From JBAYJM01 sp041665065 (GTDB taxonomy: Bacteria > Patescibacteriota > Patescibacteriia > 2-01-FULL-39-33): a stretch of DNA of 5,588 nt. Within the stretch, counting starts at the first letter, position 1. Every line of letters begins with the position of its first letter. Under the pieces are notes generated by a model that was not told the origin of the DNA, ran no database searches, and saw nothing but the letters and a program-made list of their open reading frames with translations. Below, piece by piece: positions 5,228 through 5,588 of the stretch. The translations under genes and the position numbers were made by a program. The DNA lies in assembly GCA_041665065.1 (NCBI GenBank), contig JBAYJM010000029.1, forward strand, positions 1-5,588, given 5' to 3'.

Positions 5228-5588
5228 ATCATAATTCTCAACTACAAAACCAAAGGTTTATTGAAACAATGCCTCCGAGGCATCGGTCTTTTCAGTTTGC
5301 CGTTGAAATATGAGATAATAGTAGTGGACAATGCTTCGGCTGATGGAACGGAGAGAATGATGAAGGAAGAGTTTTCCAATTACCAATTCATCCAATCGCA
5401 AAAGAACAAGGGTTTTTCGGCCGGATACAATCTGGGCATCAAGGAAGCGCGAGGCAAGTTTCTCCTGCTCTTGAACCCCGACATCGCGGTTTTGGCTGAC
5501 TCTATCCTCAAGATGTATCATTTCATGGAATCAAACAGCCAGGTGGGCCTCGCCGGACCCAAACTCCTTAATCCTGACGGCAAAGTGC
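5216..5588 (+). CDS. Family 2 glycosyltransferase, WbbL/rhamnosyltransferase-like, 5' part (3' end outside window)
   Basis: The frame runs open from ATG 5216 to the right edge, giving 124 residues of an enzyme usually near 300. It begins directly with the GT-A nucleotide-binding fold: MDLSIIILNYKTKGLLKQCL (1-20), EIIVVDNASADGT (33-45; Asp38 and Asp43 in the nucleotide-sugar site), NKGFSAGYNLGI (64-75), and ARGKFLLLLNPDI (78-90), where NPD (87-89) takes the place of the metal-binding DxD. GLAGPKLLNPDGKV (111-124) follows, as in WbbL-type rhamnosyltransferases. Such enzymes are cytoplasmic or peripheral at the membrane and add a sugar from an NDP-sugar to a lipid-linked glycan, in O-antigen-like or other surface polysaccharide synthesis. 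The sugar cannot be told from sequence. The start has no Shine-Dalgarno motif but matches the family N-terminus exactly. It begins 21 bases after rhuM, and more glycan genes are likely beyond the edge. Confidence 0.93.
   Translation, partial: MDLSIIILNYKTKGLLKQCLRGIGLFSLPLKYEIIVVDNASADGTERMMKEEFSNYQFIQSQKNKGFSAGYNLGIKEARGKFLLLLNPDIAVLADSILKMYHFMESNSQVGLAGPKLLNPDGKV

Noticed and set aside
5258..5521. Long open frames on the minus strand, here and opposite the lipoprotein, sppA and rhuM genes
   Set aside because: All lie opposite genes with clear family motifs on the + strand and their products show no recognisable features.

Overview
The window looks like a bacterial chromosome segment with every recognisable gene on the + strand. 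The best guess, by inference only, is a member of the Patescibacteria (candidate phyla radiation). The reasons are an Asn/Thr-rich linker behind a lipoprotein signal, Cys-rich repeats of the C-x2-GYxWN type, A/T-rich leaders without Shine-Dalgarno motifs in front of every gene, and a plain sppA-glycosyltransferase neighbourhood. The standard code fits: no gene contains an in-frame TGA.

Left part (1-2829), very A/T-rich. It holds the 3' part of a metallo-beta-lactamase-fold hydrolase cut by the window edge, a Cys-rich secreted lipoprotein with three tandem Cys repeats, a 71-residue CxxC...CxxCC protein, and a 186-residue protein with a coiled coil and a dense C-terminal Cys cluster. Gaps are 12, 43 and 24 bases, so they may be co-transcribed. 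No function can be assigned to the last three.

Centre (2869-3831), richer in G+C. A complete, membrane-anchored S49 peptidase (SppA) has the expected Ser/Lys pair.

Intergenic stretch (3832-4174). It has no intact gene, but it is not empty. It holds what look like the 5' ends of two abandoned glycosyltransferase genes, and between them a G/C-tract segment that can fold in two mutually exclusive ways.

Right part (4175-5588). A RhuM-family gene is followed by the 5' part of a WbbL-like family 2 glycosyltransferase. The start region of that glycosyltransferase (leader plus first codons) is present twice, once on each side of the rhuM gene. This suggests that a surface-glycan locus next to sppA was rearranged or received a rhuM cassette. 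The window therefore probably joins a low-GC accessory cluster, a housekeeping envelope protease and the edge of a polysaccharide biosynthesis cluster. These parts share envelope or secretion themes, but nothing in the sequence shows that they work as one pathway.
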